Assembly (NCBI GenBank): GCA_900544305.1
Contig: UQUV01000003.1
Coordinates: 70,517 to 134,516 of the forward strand
Direction: 5' to 3'
Length of the DNA: 64,000 nt
DNA from: an uncultured Porphyromonadaceae bacterium
Lineage (GTDB): Bacteria; Bacteroidota; Bacteroidia; Bacteroidales; Muribaculaceae
The notes under the pieces: model-generated
Seen by the model: only the letters and a program-made list of their open reading frames with translations
What the model was told of the DNA's origin: nothing
Database searches by the model: none
Shown here: positions 43,306 to 52,691 of the stretch, piece by piece
Numbering within the stretch: the stretch's first letter is position 1
Layout of the letters: each line of letters begins with the position of its first letter
Translations under genes and position numbers: made by a program

Positions 43306-44436
43306 ATGAAATTTACATTAAAGACCCTTGCGCTGTGTGTATGTGCGGCTTTCACATCCGTATCATGCATCCAAGAAGAAGCGCCGAATGCAGAATGCGA
43401 TATTCTGACTTGCGAATTTCCAAATGCCGAAACAGAGTCGAATCCCGTGATTGACAATTACAGTGTCACCGTAAGAATGAGTCCTACACAGGACATTTCC
43501 GCACTCGCTCCAGTGTTTACCATCACAGACGGTGCTACCATTACTCCGGCAAGCGGTTCTGTGCAGAACTTCCTCAACGCCGAGAACCACACGATTTACT
43601 ACACCGTAACTTCGGAAGACGGCGAATGGAGCAAAAAATACCCTGTAAAAATTATTCAGAAAGAAATTCCGTCGGAATACAAATTCAACAACTGTATTCT
43701 CGATCCGACAGGAAAATATTTCACATTCTTTGAAAACGACAGCGAAGACGAACCGATTATGACTTGGGCAACCGGCAACCCGGGCTTCGTCATGACGGGC
43801 CAAGGCAAAACGCCTTCCGATTTCCCGACTGCACCCGTATTTGCCGAAAATAGCGAAATGTCACGCCAGGCCGAATACATCCGCCTCGTAACCCGCTCGA
43901 CAGGCTTTTTCGGTTCGCTGGTAAAAATGCGTATTGCAGCCGGCAATATTTTCCAGGGAGAATTCGACCTGGGAATCGCCACTTCCAACCCGCGCGGTGC
44001 AACAAAATTCGGCGAACCATACCGCTACAAACCGACGAAGCTGAAAGGCTCATTCCGCTTCAAGGCCGGCGAAACATACACTGACGAAAACGGAAAGGAA
44101 ATAGCCGGAAAGAAAGACCTGTTCTCTATCTACGCACTGTTTTTCGAAACAGACGAAAAAGTAAGCTACATTGACGGTACAATTCACGACTCCAATTTCA
44201 CGCACCCGAATCTGGTTTCTCTCGCCCTGATGGGAAATCCGCACGAAGCAGCCGATTGGGAAGCATTTGAAATACCGTTCAACATGGTTGACGGCAAGAT
44301 AATCGACCCCGAAAAACTCGCTCAAGGCAAATATAAAATCGGTATCGTCATTTCGTCAAGCGCCGACGGCGACTATTTCAAAGGTGCAGTAGGCAGCACA
44401 TTAGACATTAAAGATTTAAAAATTGAACACGAGTAA
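43306..44436 (+). CDS. PCMD-domain lipoprotein
   Basis: A 376-residue lipoprotein (lipobox SVSC, Cys21). An N-terminal Ig-like region (about 45-120; ITDGATITPASGSVQNF, YTVTSEDGEWSKKYPVKI) is the DUF4493/DUF5018-like type found on Bacteroidetes surface proteins. The C-terminal half (about 130-375) fits the putative carbohydrate metabolism domain (PCMD): FGEPYRYKPTKLKGSFRFK, LFSIYALFFETD, GIVISSSADGDYFKGAVGS and the closing LDIKDLKIEHE. Members are surface or periplasmic and no reaction is known. It is followed after 10 bp by an outer-membrane barrel gene, so the two form an operon. Confidence 0.8.
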   Translation: MKFTLKTLALCVCAAFTSVSCIQEEAPNAECDILTCEFPNAETESNPVIDNYSVTVRMSPTQDISALAPVFTITDGATITPASGSVQNFLNAENHTIYYTVTSEDGEWSKKYPVKIIQKEIPSEYKFNNCILDPTGKYFTFFENDSEDEPIMTWATGNPGFVMTGQGKTPSDFPTAPVFAENSEMSRQAEYIRLVTRSTGFFGSLVKMRIAAGNIFQGEFDLGIATSNPRGATKFGEPYRYKPTKLKGSFRFKAGETYTDENGKEIAGKKDLFSIYALFFETDEKVSYIDGTIHDSNFTHPNLVSLALMGNPHEAADWEAFEIPFNMVDGKIIDPEKLAQGKYKIGIVISSSADGDYFKGAVGSTLDIKDLKIEHE

Positions 44437-44446
44437 ATCCACCGTC

Positions 44447-45226
44447 ATGAAGAAAACAATCTTATCAACAATCATAGCGCTTTGCTGCGTTGTTGCAGTT
44501 CAAGCACAACAAAACAGAACAAAGGCCATTATCAATGCAGCTGTAATGGGCTGGAAAATAGAGCTGCGTGCAGGTTACAACCTTGGCGGAACCGCACCGC
44601 TTCCCCTGCCACAGGAAATCCGTTCTATCGAAAGCTACAACCCGATGATGGGTCTTTCAGTTGAAGCCAACATTTCCAAATGGTTCGGAGCGGAAGACAA
44701 ATGGGGAGTCATTACCGGCGTGAAACTCGAAAACAAAGACATGAAAACCGATGCACGGGTAAAGAACTACGGCATGGAAATCTTCGGTGACAATGGCGAA
44801 CGTGTAGCAGGTCGCTGGACTGGCGGCGTGCAGACCACTGTCGAAAACTCCTTCCTCACGTTCCCGATTCTCGGAGCATACAAGGTGCACAAGCGTACTT
44901 CCATCAAAGCAGGTGTGTTCTTGTCCTATCTGCTGAGAGGCAATTTCACAGGCTATGTTTATGACGGCTATATCCGTCAGGAAGACCCGACCGGATTGAA
45001 AGTGGAATACACGGGCGACAACACTGCACCCTACGATTTCTCCAACCAGCTCCGAAAATTCCAATGGGGCGTTCAGTTGGGAGCCGACTGGGAAGCCTTC
45101 AAGCACCTGAAACTGTATGCCGACCTTTCATGGGGACTGAACGATGCCTTCAAAAAGGATTTCAACACCATTACGTTCAGCATGTACCCTATTTATCTGA
45201 ATGCCGGCATCGCCTATCTGTTCTAA
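44447..45226 (+). CDS. Outer-membrane beta-barrel protein (PorT-like type)
   Basis: A 259-residue protein from the ATG at 44447, which begins a clean signal peptide (KKTILSTIIALCCVVAVQAQ). The rest alternates amphipathic strands (WKIELRAGYNLGG, WGVITGVKLENKDM, LTFPILGAYKVH, IKAGVFLSYLL, WGVQLGADWEAF) and ends in an aromatic residue (IAYLF), as outer-membrane barrels do. No specific function can be assigned. It is encoded 10 bp after the PCMD lipoprotein, so it may anchor or export a surface complex with it. Confidence 0.75.
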   Translation: MKKTILSTIIALCCVVAVQAQQNRTKAIINAAVMGWKIELRAGYNLGGTAPLPLPQEIRSIESYNPMMGLSVEANISKWFGAEDKWGVITGVKLENKDMKTDARVKNYGMEIFGDNGERVAGRWTGGVQTTVENSFLTFPILGAYKVHKRTSIKAGVFLSYLLRGNFTGYVYDGYIRQEDPTGLKVEYTGDNTAPYDFSNQLRKFQWGVQLGADWEAFKHLKLYADLSWGLNDAFKKDFNTITFSMYPIYLNAGIAYLF

Positions 45227-45252
45227 GCACCGAACAGAGCATAACAAATACA

Positions 45253-45297
45253 ACGGTGGTGGACAAATCCCAACAAGGTTGTCCGCCGCCGTATTTT
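45253..45297. terminator. Terminator between convergent genes
   Basis: A 14-bp stem with G-T pairs, ACGGTGGTGGACAA at 45253-45266 and TTGTCCGCCGCCGT at 45279-45292, followed by ATTTTAT. It separates the barrel gene from the convergent sdaA. Confidence 0.75.
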
Positions 45298-45316
45298 ATA
45301 TTCAGTAAAAAAAATA

Positions 45317-46525
45317 TCAATCCTCGAAATTAGCAGCCAGTCCACCTTCCGAAGTTTCCTTATAAAGGCTTGGCAGGTCGTGGCCTGTGCGTTTCATCAC
45401 TTCCACTACCTGGTCAAAGCTCACCCGATGCCGGCCGTCCGTGAAATTCGCATAGGAATTGGCATCAAACGCACGTGCCGCCGCAAAGGCATTACGTTCT
45501 ATACACGGAATCTGCACCAGACCGCAAACCGGATCACAAGTCAGTCCCAAATGGTGTTCCAAACCCATTTCCGCCGCATATTCAATCTGCGACACCGTAC
45601 CTCCGAAAAGCTGACAGGAAGCCGCTGCCGCCATAGCACACGCCACACCGACTTCACCCTGACAACCCACTTCCGCACCTGACACGGAAGCGTTGGTACG
45701 CACCACATTACCAAACAGTCCGGCAGTAGCCAACGCCCTGAGAATACGCTCGTCGCTGACGCCATGCGATTCCTTCAAATGGTAGAGCACGGCAGGAAGC
45801 ACCCCGCACGAACCACAAGTAGGCGCAGTCACAATTTTACCACCACAGGCATTTTCCTCCGATACGGCCAAAGCATAGGCATAAATCAGCCCGCGGCTTC
45901 GCATACTGCCGCTCATGCCACCGGCACGCACAAAATAAGTCAAAGCCTTGCGGCGCAGTCCAAGTCCGCCGGGCATCACGCCTTCCGCATTCAGCCCGCG
46001 CTTGACCGCATGCTGCATCACCCGCCACACTTCGGCAAGATATTCCCAAATGTCGGGCCCTTCGCATTGTCCCACATATTCCCAATAGGAGTATCCCGTC
46101 CGGTCGCACCAGTCAAGAATATCGCTAATCTTGTTCATGTCGTAGACATCGGCCGCCTTCTGTTCGTTAAACTCCTCGTTAGCGAGTGTTCCGCCGCCAA
46201 TACTGTAAACCGTCCATTCGTCCAGTTTCGTGCCGTTGCCGTCAATAGCTTCAAAATGCATACCGTTGGGATGGAACGGAAGAAACACCTTAGGTTCCCA
46301 CTTGATATTGACCGGTGCGGCAATAGAAAGCGCATCGTAAATGGCACCGTCGGTCAAGTGGCCTTTCCCAGTAGCCGCCAGACTGCCGTAGAGCGTCACA
46401 TCGAAATGGTCGACAGGTTTTTCGCTCACCCGTTTCAAAAACATTTGCGCCGCACGCATCGGCCCCATCGTATGGCTGCTCGACGGTCCGTGACCGATTC
46501 TATATATCTGTCTGATAGATTCCAT
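45317..46525 (-). CDS. sdaA: L-serine ammonia-lyase (iron-sulfur type, single chain)
   Basis: Deaminates L-serine to pyruvate and ammonia. The 402-residue protein contains the beta domain (about 1-135; GHGPSSSHTMGPMRAA) fused to the alpha domain (about 150-400). The 4Fe-4S ligands are visible: PTCGSCGVLPAV and CDPVCGLVQIPCIERNAF. It stands alone and is divergent from ilvE, with which it shares a 153-bp promoter region (minus-strand TATCTTTA at 46551-46544 is a weak -7). Confidence 0.95.
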   Translation of the reverse strand: MESIRQIYRIGHGPSSSHTMGPMRAAQMFLKRVSEKPVDHFDVTLYGSLAATGKGHLTDGAIYDALSIAAPVNIKWEPKVFLPFHPNGMHFEAIDGNGTKLDEWTVYSIGGGTLANEEFNEQKAADVYDMNKISDILDWCDRTGYSYWEYVGQCEGPDIWEYLAEVWRVMQHAVKRGLNAEGVMPGGLGLRRKALTYFVRAGGMSGSMRSRGLIYAYALAVSEENACGGKIVTAPTCGSCGVLPAVLYHLKESHGVSDERILRALATAGLFGNVVRTNASVSGAEVGCQGEVGVACAMAAAASCQLFGGTVSQIEYAAEMGLEHHLGLTCDPVCGLVQIPCIERNAFAAARAFDANSYANFTDGRHRVSFDQVVEVMKRTGHDLPSLYKETSEGGLAANFED

Positions 46526-46646
46526 TGCATTTTTAATTTTTCATAAAGATACGGCATTTTTTCGTATTCCGAACACCCAAATTCGAACCAAGTGAATTAT
46601 TCCGTATTTTTTTCCAACATTCTACTCCAAATCCGATTTTTTTCGT

Positions 46647-46654
46647 TAAGTTTG
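46647..46654 (+). promoter_or_regulatory. -7 element of ilvE
   Basis: TAAGTTTG fits TAnnTTTG and lies 24 bp upstream of the ATG at 46679, excluding the longer start at 46592. Confidence 0.5.
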
Positions 46655-46678
46655 CAAGTAGTAACAAAACTCAAAATC

Positions 46679-47710
46679 ATGAATGAGCCTTTAAATATTG
46701 ATTGGGCAAACCTTTCGTTTGGCTATATGCCGACCGACTACAATGTCCGCTGCTGTTACAAAAACGGCGAATGGGGAGAAATTGAAATCAGTTCCTCCGA
46801 GTTGATACCGATGCACATGGCCGCCACCTGTCTTCACTACGGACAGGAAGCGTTTGAAGGTCTGAAGGCGTTCCGCGGCAAAGACGGAAAAGTGCGCGTA
46901 TTCCGCATGGAAGAAAACGCAAAACGCATCCAGCGTTCAGCCGAAGGCATTATGATGCCGGCTCTTCCGGTTGAAAAATTCGAAGAGATGGTCAGAAAAG
47001 TCGTAACCCTCAACGAACGTTTCATTCCGCCATACGGAAGCGGCGCATCACTCTACATCCGTCCGCTGCAAATCGGTATGTCGGCACAAGTTGGTGTCAA
47101 GCCCGCTAAAGAATACCTGTTTGTCATTTTCGTCACTCCGGTTGGACCATACTTCAAAGGCGGTTTTGCTACAACTCCGTATGTCATCACCCGCAAATAC
47201 GACCGTGCAGCTCCACTCGGAACAGGTACATATAAGGTGGGCGGTAACTACGCAGCCAGCTTGAAGGCCAGCCACGAGGCACACGCAGCAGGCTATTCCG
47301 CTGAATTCTATCTCGACGCAAAAGAAAAGAAATACATGGACGAATGCGGTGCTGCCAACTTCTTCGGCATCAAAAACAACACCTACATCACTCCGCTGTC
47401 TACATCTATCCTGCCTTCCATCACCAACAAGAGCCTCATGCAGTTGGCTGAAGACATGGGCATCAAAGTAGAACGCCGCCACATTCCGGAAGAAGAACTT
47501 TCCACATTGGAAGAAGCAGGCGCATGCGGAACAGCAGCCGTTATCAGCCCTATCCAACGCATCGACGACCCGGAAAACAACCGCTCATACGTCATTTCAC
47601 CTGACGGCAAGCCGGGACCGATCTGCACAAAACTCTACAACACGCTGCGCGGCATTCAGCTCGGCGAAGTGGAAGACGTGCACGGCTGGAACACAATCGT
47701 CATCGAATAA
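46679..47710 (+). CDS. ilvE: Branched-chain amino acid aminotransferase
   Basis: Transfers the amino group between glutamate and 2-keto acids of Val, Leu and Ile. The 343-residue, type II (eukaryote-like) form has LHYGQEAFEGLKAFRGKDG, YIRPLQIG, the catalytic Lys in YKVGGNYAAS and the YMDECGAANFFGI loop. The start at 46679 gives the usual N-terminus (NEPLNIDWANLSFGY) and lies just after a -7 motif. The gene ends in its own terminator. Confidence 0.96.
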   Translation: MNEPLNIDWANLSFGYMPTDYNVRCCYKNGEWGEIEISSSELIPMHMAATCLHYGQEAFEGLKAFRGKDGKVRVFRMEENAKRIQRSAEGIMMPALPVEKFEEMVRKVVTLNERFIPPYGSGASLYIRPLQIGMSAQVGVKPAKEYLFVIFVTPVGPYFKGGFATTPYVITRKYDRAAPLGTGTYKVGGNYAASLKASHEAHAAGYSAEFYLDAKEKKYMDECGAANFFGIKNNTYITPLSTSILPSITNKSLMQLAEDMGIKVERRHIPEEELSTLEEAGACGTAAVISPIQRIDDPENNRSYVISPDGKPGPICTKLYNTLRGIQLGEVEDVHGWNTIVIE

Positions 47711-47737
47711 CAGAATTCAAAAAAACGACAAATACTA

Positions 47738-47772
47738 ACAGGGTGTCACTTCAACGGCACCCTGTACTTTTT
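47738..47772 (+). terminator. Terminator of ilvE
   Basis: ACAGGGTG/CACCCTGT stem (47738-47765) followed by ACTTTTT. Confidence 0.8.
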
Positions 47773-47788
47773 CCCAAACATCCGAAAC

Positions 47789-48337
47789 ATGATTGACAAT
47801 CTCACAGCCAAAGACATATTGCTGAAATACTACTCGCCCGACTCCGAACTTTTTCACACACTTTGGATTCACAGTTGCCAGGTAGCCGAAAAGGCGCTTG
47901 AGATAGCCGCCCGATTCAAAGGCGAAGTCGACGAGGACTTCATCTACGATGCCGCCATCCTCCACGACATAGGCATCTTCAAGACCAACGCCCCCGATAT
48001 TTACTGCATCGGTACGGAACCTTACATCCGGCACGGCATTATCGGAGCCGAACTTCTGCGCGGACTCGGACTCGAGCGCCATGCCCTTGTGTGCGAACGC
48101 CATACGGGAGCCGGACTTTCCTGCGAGGAAATCGTCGCACAGCAGTTGCCCCTGCCCCACCGCGACATGCTCCCCGTTTCGCTGGAAGAAAAAATCATCT
48201 GCTATGCCGACAAATTTTTCTCCAAATCCCACATACAGCGCATAAAAACCGTCGACGGAATACGGAAAAGCATGAAGAAGTTCGGAGAGGCACAGCTCCG
48301 CCGCTTCGACGAGATGAACGAGCTCTTCAATCGTTAA
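47789..48337 (+). CDS. HD-domain phosphohydrolase, small
   Basis: A 182-residue HD-superfamily protein. Candidate metal ligands are His28 in WIHSCQVA, His59-Asp60 in AILHDIGIF, the His of YIRHGIIGAELL and the His of CERHTGAGLS. Related small HDIG proteins are uncharacterised phosphohydrolases of nucleotides or other phosphoesters. The start at 47789 is 17 bp past the ilvE terminator. A hairpin follows the stop, so it is a single-gene unit. Confidence 0.85.
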   Translation: MIDNLTAKDILLKYYSPDSELFHTLWIHSCQVAEKALEIAARFKGEVDEDFIYDAAILHDIGIFKTNAPDIYCIGTEPYIRHGIIGAELLRGLGLERHALVCERHTGAGLSCEEIVAQQLPLPHRDMLPVSLEEKIICYADKFFSKSHIQRIKTVDGIRKSMKKFGEAQLRRFDEMNELFNR

Positions 48338-48359
48338 TTTCCCTATAACACATATAAAA

Positions 48360-48402
48360 ATCGGCTGAACAGTAGCAATGTTCAGCCGATTGTTGTATTT
48401 TT
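48360..48402 (+). terminator. Terminator after the HD-domain gene
   Basis: ATCGGCTGAAC at 48360-48370 pairs perfectly with 48380-48390, followed by TGTTGTATTTTT. The T-rich tail overlaps the -7 element of lptD. Confidence 0.75.
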
Positions 48403-48403
48403 G
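48396..48403 (+). promoter_or_regulatory. -7 element of lptD
   Basis: TATTTTTG fits TAnnTTTG, 26 bp before the presumed start at 48430. It is embedded in the T-tail of the preceding terminator. Confidence 0.45.
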
Positions 48404-48429
48404 CACCATATTTTGCGTATTCAGGAGAT

Positions 48430-51400
48430 TTGAAGCATTTACATATATACATTATCCTTGCCACGCTGCTCTGTTGCATAGGCTTTGCACGCCCAAACAA
48501 CCCCGTCAGCACGCAAGCAAACCAGCAAACAGGACAAACCACGGCCGACACAACCGGCACGGTGGACGCACAACTGAGATCGAGCCAACGTATTGACTCG
48601 ATTCGTCAGGTTATGGCCGCACGCCGTAACAAGATGCCTCATGTCAGCCGTCCGTCGCTCCGTGCGCAATATGTTCCCTACCGGCCGGAAGCCGTCATTT
48701 CCCAGACACCGGCTACAAGCCTTCCTACAGATTCTCTGACTGCTGCCAATGATTCAACGGCAACAGATTCCATAGCAATGCCCGACATCGAAACGGCAGT
48801 AGTGCCGACCGACACAATAAAGGCCGTTCCTTCGGACAGCATCAGCGTCATCCCGACTCAGGAAACAACTGCAACCGCTGATACACTGGCTGCCGACACG
48901 ACGACCATACTTGCCGCCGATTCCGCAGCACTGCGAACTCCGCAAAAAAGACAGTCGCGCCTCCGTATGGAAAAGGTGGACATCGATTCGGAAGTCGACT
49001 TTACGGCAAAGGACTCCCTTGTCATGCTCGGACAGGACATTGCCAACATGTACGGTAAAAGTGAGATTCAATACGGGAAACAGATGAACATTTCGGCCGA
49101 AAACATCAAGATGGACATGGTAAAAAGCATGGTCTATGCCACTGGTGCCATCGACACAGCCGGCGAAGAGTTCGGTCTCCCGGTGTTCAAGGACAACAGC
49201 GGGTCGTACGAATCAAAAACCATGCAGTACAATTTCAAAACAAACCGCGGTTTCATCACTGATGTTGTTACTGAGCAGGGCGAAGGCTACCTCACCGGCG
49301 GAAAAACAAAGAAAATGGAAGATGACATCTACTATATGACCGACGGACGCTACACGACCTGCGACAATCACGAGCATCCTCACTTCTATCTGCAATTGAC
49401 GAAAGCGAAAATGCGCCCGAAAAAGGACATTGTGACAGGACCTGCCTACATGGTATTGTGTGACGTACCGTTACCGCTTGCTGTGCCCTTCGGCTTTTTC
49501 CCGTTCACTTCGAAATACTCGTCCGGTATCATCATGCCCACGTTCGGCGACGACTATTCACGCGGTTTCTACCTGAGCAACGGCGGTTACTATTTCGCTA
49601 TCAACGACTACATGGACCTCGCGCTGACGGGTGAAATCTACACGAAAGGCTCGTGGGGACTCTCCGCGCAGTCGTCCTACCGCATGCGCTATAAATTTTC
49701 AGGTAACTTCAACATCAGTTACCTTACAACCGTTACCGGCGACAAGGGTTCACCCGACTATTCGAAACAGAAGAACTTCCGCGTTAGCTGGACTCACTCG
49801 CAGGATGCAAAGGCCAACCCGAACCTGACGTTCTCGGCCAGCGTGAACTTTGCCACCAGCGGTTATGAGCGCAACGACCTCAACAGCTACTACACCGACG
49901 CGTCGACCGAAAACACCAAGAACAGTACAGTCAACATGTCGTACCGCATCAGCCCGAAATTCCAGATTTCGACAACGGCTTCCATCGCACAGCGTACTGC
50001 CGACTCTACGCTCACCGTTTCGTTCCCGAACCTGACGCTGTCGCTGTCGCAAGTCGCACCATTCAAGCGCAAACGCGCAGCCGGTGCCGAGAAATGGTAT
50101 GAAAAAATCAAACTGTCATACACCGGATATTTCCAGAACAACCTGACAGCCAAACAGAACGAGTTCCTGAAAAAAAGCCTCGTAAAGGACTGGAACAACG
50201 GTATGCGCCACTCCGTTCCGGTATCGGCCACATTCAACCTTTTCCAGTACATCAACGTGTCGCCGAGCATTTCCATGAACGACCGTATGTACACACGCAA
50301 GATTCACCGCTCATGGGACCCTGCCGCATCGGCTGAAGTAATGGATACGACCTACAATTTCTACAACGTGTTCGACTTCAACGCGTCTGTAGCATTCGAT
50401 ACGAAAATCTACGGTTTCTTCCAGCCGATGAAATTCCTGGGCGACAAAGTGCAGATGATTCGCCACGTGTTGAGCCCTACGGTTTCATTCAGTGCGTCGC
50501 CTGACTTTTCCAAACCGTTCTGGGGATACTACGGCCAGTATAACTACGTAGACAACAACGGTATAAACCAGACCAAGAAGTACAGCTACTTCGGAAGCAA
50601 CATCTTCGGTTCCGTAGGTACGGGAAAAACCGGCATGGTGACAATGTCGCTTGCCAACAACGTGGAAATGAAAGTGAAGTCCGACAAGGATACGACAGGC
50701 ATAAAGAAAATTTCGCTCATCGAAAACTTCACCATTTCACAGTCGTACAACTTTGCAGCCGACTCACTGAACTGGAGTAACATCAACACGTCGCTCTCTC
50801 TCCGCCTTATCAAGAACTTCAACCTGAACCTTTCAGCCACATGGGACCCTTACACCTATCAGCTGAATGAATCGGGCTCTCCCGTACGCGTCAACAAGAC
50901 ACGCTGGCAAGTGGGCAAAGGCTGGGCAAAACTGTCGAGCACGGGTACATCATTCAGCTACACGTTCAACAATTCCACCTTCAAGGACTTGTTCGGCAAA
51001 AAGGACAAAAAGGACGTAAGCAAGGGAAGCAACACCGGACAAAACACGTCCGACATGCCGACCGACATGGCCTCCGATTCGAAGGAAGAGGACAGCAAGT
51101 CAAAATCAGGCAGCGGGTATGAATTGGATTCCGACGGATATGCCAAATGGTCGTTCCCCTGGAGTCTTACCCTCAACTATTCGGTCAACTATTCCTATGG
51201 CGACTTCAACAAGGAAAAAATGGACTACAACGGGAAGTTTACACAAAACCTCAGTTTCAGCGGACGTGTCCAACCGACAAAAGGCTGGAACTTCAACTTC
51301 TCGGCAAGCTACAACTTCGATACCAAGAAACTGGCATATATGAACTGTACCGTGTCGCGCGACCTGCACTGCTTCACCATGAGTGCAAGTTTCGTGCCTC

Positions 51401-51510
51401 TCGGCCCGTATAAGTCCTACAACTTCCACATTGCCGTCAAATCATCACTGCTGCAAGATTTGAAATACGACAAGCGAAGCAGTTCATACAACGGTGTGGA
51501 TTGGTACTAA
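48430..51510 (+). CDS. lptD: LPS-assembly outer-membrane protein LptD
   Basis: Outer-membrane barrel that inserts LPS into the outer leaflet with LptE. The product is 1026 residues with a TTG start at 48430, chosen because it opens the signal peptide (HIYIILATLLCCIGFA) and no ATG exists upstream. An AGGAGA motif is present at 48423-48428 but sits unusually close to that codon. Residues about 85-180 are a Ser/Thr/Ala/Asp-rich low-complexity linker, then the OstA-type jelly roll (about 185-300; SEIQYGKQMNISAENIKMD, YTTCDNHEHPHFYL) and the LptD barrel (FFPFTSKYSSGIIMPTFGDD, LSNGGYYFAIND). The barrel includes an inserted Lys/Ser/Asp-rich segment near residues 855-900. Confidence 0.92.
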   Translation: MKHLHIYIILATLLCCIGFARPNNPVSTQANQQTGQTTADTTGTVDAQLRSSQRIDSIRQVMAARRNKMPHVSRPSLRAQYVPYRPEAVISQTPATSLPTDSLTAANDSTATDSIAMPDIETAVVPTDTIKAVPSDSISVIPTQETTATADTLAADTTTILAADSAALRTPQKRQSRLRMEKVDIDSEVDFTAKDSLVMLGQDIANMYGKSEIQYGKQMNISAENIKMDMVKSMVYATGAIDTAGEEFGLPVFKDNSGSYESKTMQYNFKTNRGFITDVVTEQGEGYLTGGKTKKMEDDIYYMTDGRYTTCDNHEHPHFYLQLTKAKMRPKKDIVTGPAYMVLCDVPLPLAVPFGFFPFTSKYSSGIIMPTFGDDYSRGFYLSNGGYYFAINDYMDLALTGEIYTKGSWGLSAQSSYRMRYKFSGNFNISYLTTVTGDKGSPDYSKQKNFRVSWTHSQDAKANPNLTFSASVNFATSGYERNDLNSYYTDASTENTKNSTVNMSYRISPKFQISTTASIAQRTADSTLTVSFPNLTLSLSQVAPFKRKRAAGAEKWYEKIKLSYTGYFQNNLTAKQNEFLKKSLVKDWNNGMRHSVPVSATFNLFQYINVSPSISMNDRMYTRKIHRSWDPAASAEVMDTTYNFYNVFDFNASVAFDTKIYGFFQPMKFLGDKVQMIRHVLSPTVSFSASPDFSKPFWGYYGQYNYVDNNGINQTKKYSYFGSNIFGSVGTGKTGMVTMSLANNVEMKVKSDKDTTGIKKISLIENFTISQSYNFAADSLNWSNINTSLSLRLIKNFNLNLSATWDPYTYQLNESGSPVRVNKTRWQVGKGWAKLSSTGTSFSYTFNNSTFKDLFGKKDKKDVSKGSNTGQNTSDMPTDMASDSKEEDSKSKSGSGYELDSDGYAKWSFPWSLTLNYSVNYSYGDFNKEKMDYNGKFTQNLSFSGRVQPTKGWNFNFSASYNFDTKKLAYMNCTVSRDLHCFTMSASFVPLGPYKSYNFHIAVKSSLLQDLKYDKRSSSYNGVDWY

Positions 51511-51541
51511 AACAACTGAATCATTAACCAAAAACGATGCC

Positions 51542-52492
51542 ATGATAACAGCACCAACAACAAAAGAACTAAAATCCCTGCTTAATCTATGGGAGCAATC
51601 CGTCAGAAAAACACATCTTTTTCTGGCAGAAGGTGATATAGAATTCTATCGCCCGTTCGTCAACGAATTCATTCCAAAACTCGACCTGCACGTCATCCGC
51701 AGCGCAAGCGGACAAATCGAGGCGTTTATGGGACTGAGCGACGACCACATCGAAATGCTTTTCGTCCTGCCTTCAAAACGCAAAAACGGGTTGGGCTCAC
51801 GCCTGCTCGACTTTGCCATTCACGAAAAAGGAGTTTGCGAAGTGGATGTCAACGAGCAGAACACCGATGCAGTGAATTTCTACACCCGAAGAGGTTTCAA
51901 TATCATCTCACGCGACCCGACCGACGCTTTCGGCAAACCCTATCCGATTCTCCATCTGGAAATAGAAAAAGCCCAGAGAATCACAACAGAACGCCTGCTG
52001 ATGCGCCCGTTCATGCCTGCCGACTTCCCCATATTCTACCGCTACTGCAATTCACCGCACGAAACGGAAACCAATTTCACAATGAAGCAGCTGACGGAAG
52101 AAGAGGCACACAAAATTTTCAACGAAAAGTTTCTGAACATAAAGACCGTATGGGGCATCTGCCTCAACAGCGCGAACCCAAGCATCATAGGCTCACTGGG
52201 ATTCTATCGCGACACGAAACGAAAGAACCCGCGGGCGTTTACACTGAAATACTGGTTGGACAAAAACATGCTGAACAAAGGCATCATGACCGAGGCTCTT
52301 ATTGCTGCCATCAAAACGGCCAGAGACATCAAACAAATCAGTCTGCTTACAGCCTACTGCTATAACGACAGCACCCGCTCGCAACAGGTGTTGAAACAAT
52401 GCAATTTCTCCATCGAAGGCACGCTCCACGATGCCCTGCTCACCGAGGATGGAACACTTAAAGATGAACTCTGCTTCTATCGTTATCTCTAA
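51542..52492 (+). CDS. Two GNAT acetyltransferase domains in one protein
   Basis: A 316-residue protein from the ATG at 51542 (10 codons upstream lies the lptD stop). The N-terminal half (about 1-150) is a GNAT domain of the YjaB/PhnO-like type: IEMLFVLPSKRKNGLGSRLLDFA (acetyl-CoA loop) and NTDAVNFYTRRGF. The C-terminal half (about 152-316) is a RimJ/RimL-type GNAT: ITTERLLMRPFMPADFPIFYRY, GSLGFYRDTKRKNP, LDKNMLNKGIMTEAL and NDSTRSQQVLKQCNF. Substrates are unknown; RimJ-type enzymes acetylate N-terminal amines of proteins or small molecules. It follows lptD by 31 bp without a terminator and may be co-transcribed. Confidence 0.85.
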   Translation: MITAPTTKELKSLLNLWEQSVRKTHLFLAEGDIEFYRPFVNEFIPKLDLHVIRSASGQIEAFMGLSDDHIEMLFVLPSKRKNGLGSRLLDFAIHEKGVCEVDVNEQNTDAVNFYTRRGFNIISRDPTDAFGKPYPILHLEIEKAQRITTERLLMRPFMPADFPIFYRYCNSPHETETNFTMKQLTEEEAHKIFNEKFLNIKTVWGICLNSANPSIIGSLGFYRDTKRKNPRAFTLKYWLDKNMLNKGIMTEALIAAIKTARDIKQISLLTAYCYNDSTRSQQVLKQCNFSIEGTLHDALLTEDGTLKDELCFYRYL

Positions 52493-52546
52493 TTCTTTTG
52501 GGCCCCCGACTTTCGCAATCTTCAGAACACAATTATATTAATATCA

Positions 52547-52588
52547 GAAAACAGTCCTACCGTTCATTCGGACAGCAGGACTGTTTTT
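52547..52588 (+). terminator. Terminator after the double-GNAT gene
   Basis: AAAACAGTCCT at 52547-52557 with AGGACTGTTTTTT at 52578-52590; stem of 9-11 bp and a T-run. Confidence 0.85.
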
Positions 52589-52691
52589 TGCTATCCAAGC
52601 AAAGCCAAATAAACATCATAGTAATTATTAATATATGTTAACCATGTAAATATATCTTTACAATGTTAATATCTATTTAAAAAAGTTTCTA

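Noticed and set aside
48901..48960. Ser/Thr/Ala-rich stretch as a separate small protein
   Set aside because: It is a low-complexity linker within the continuous lptD frame, between signal peptide and the OstA-like domain.
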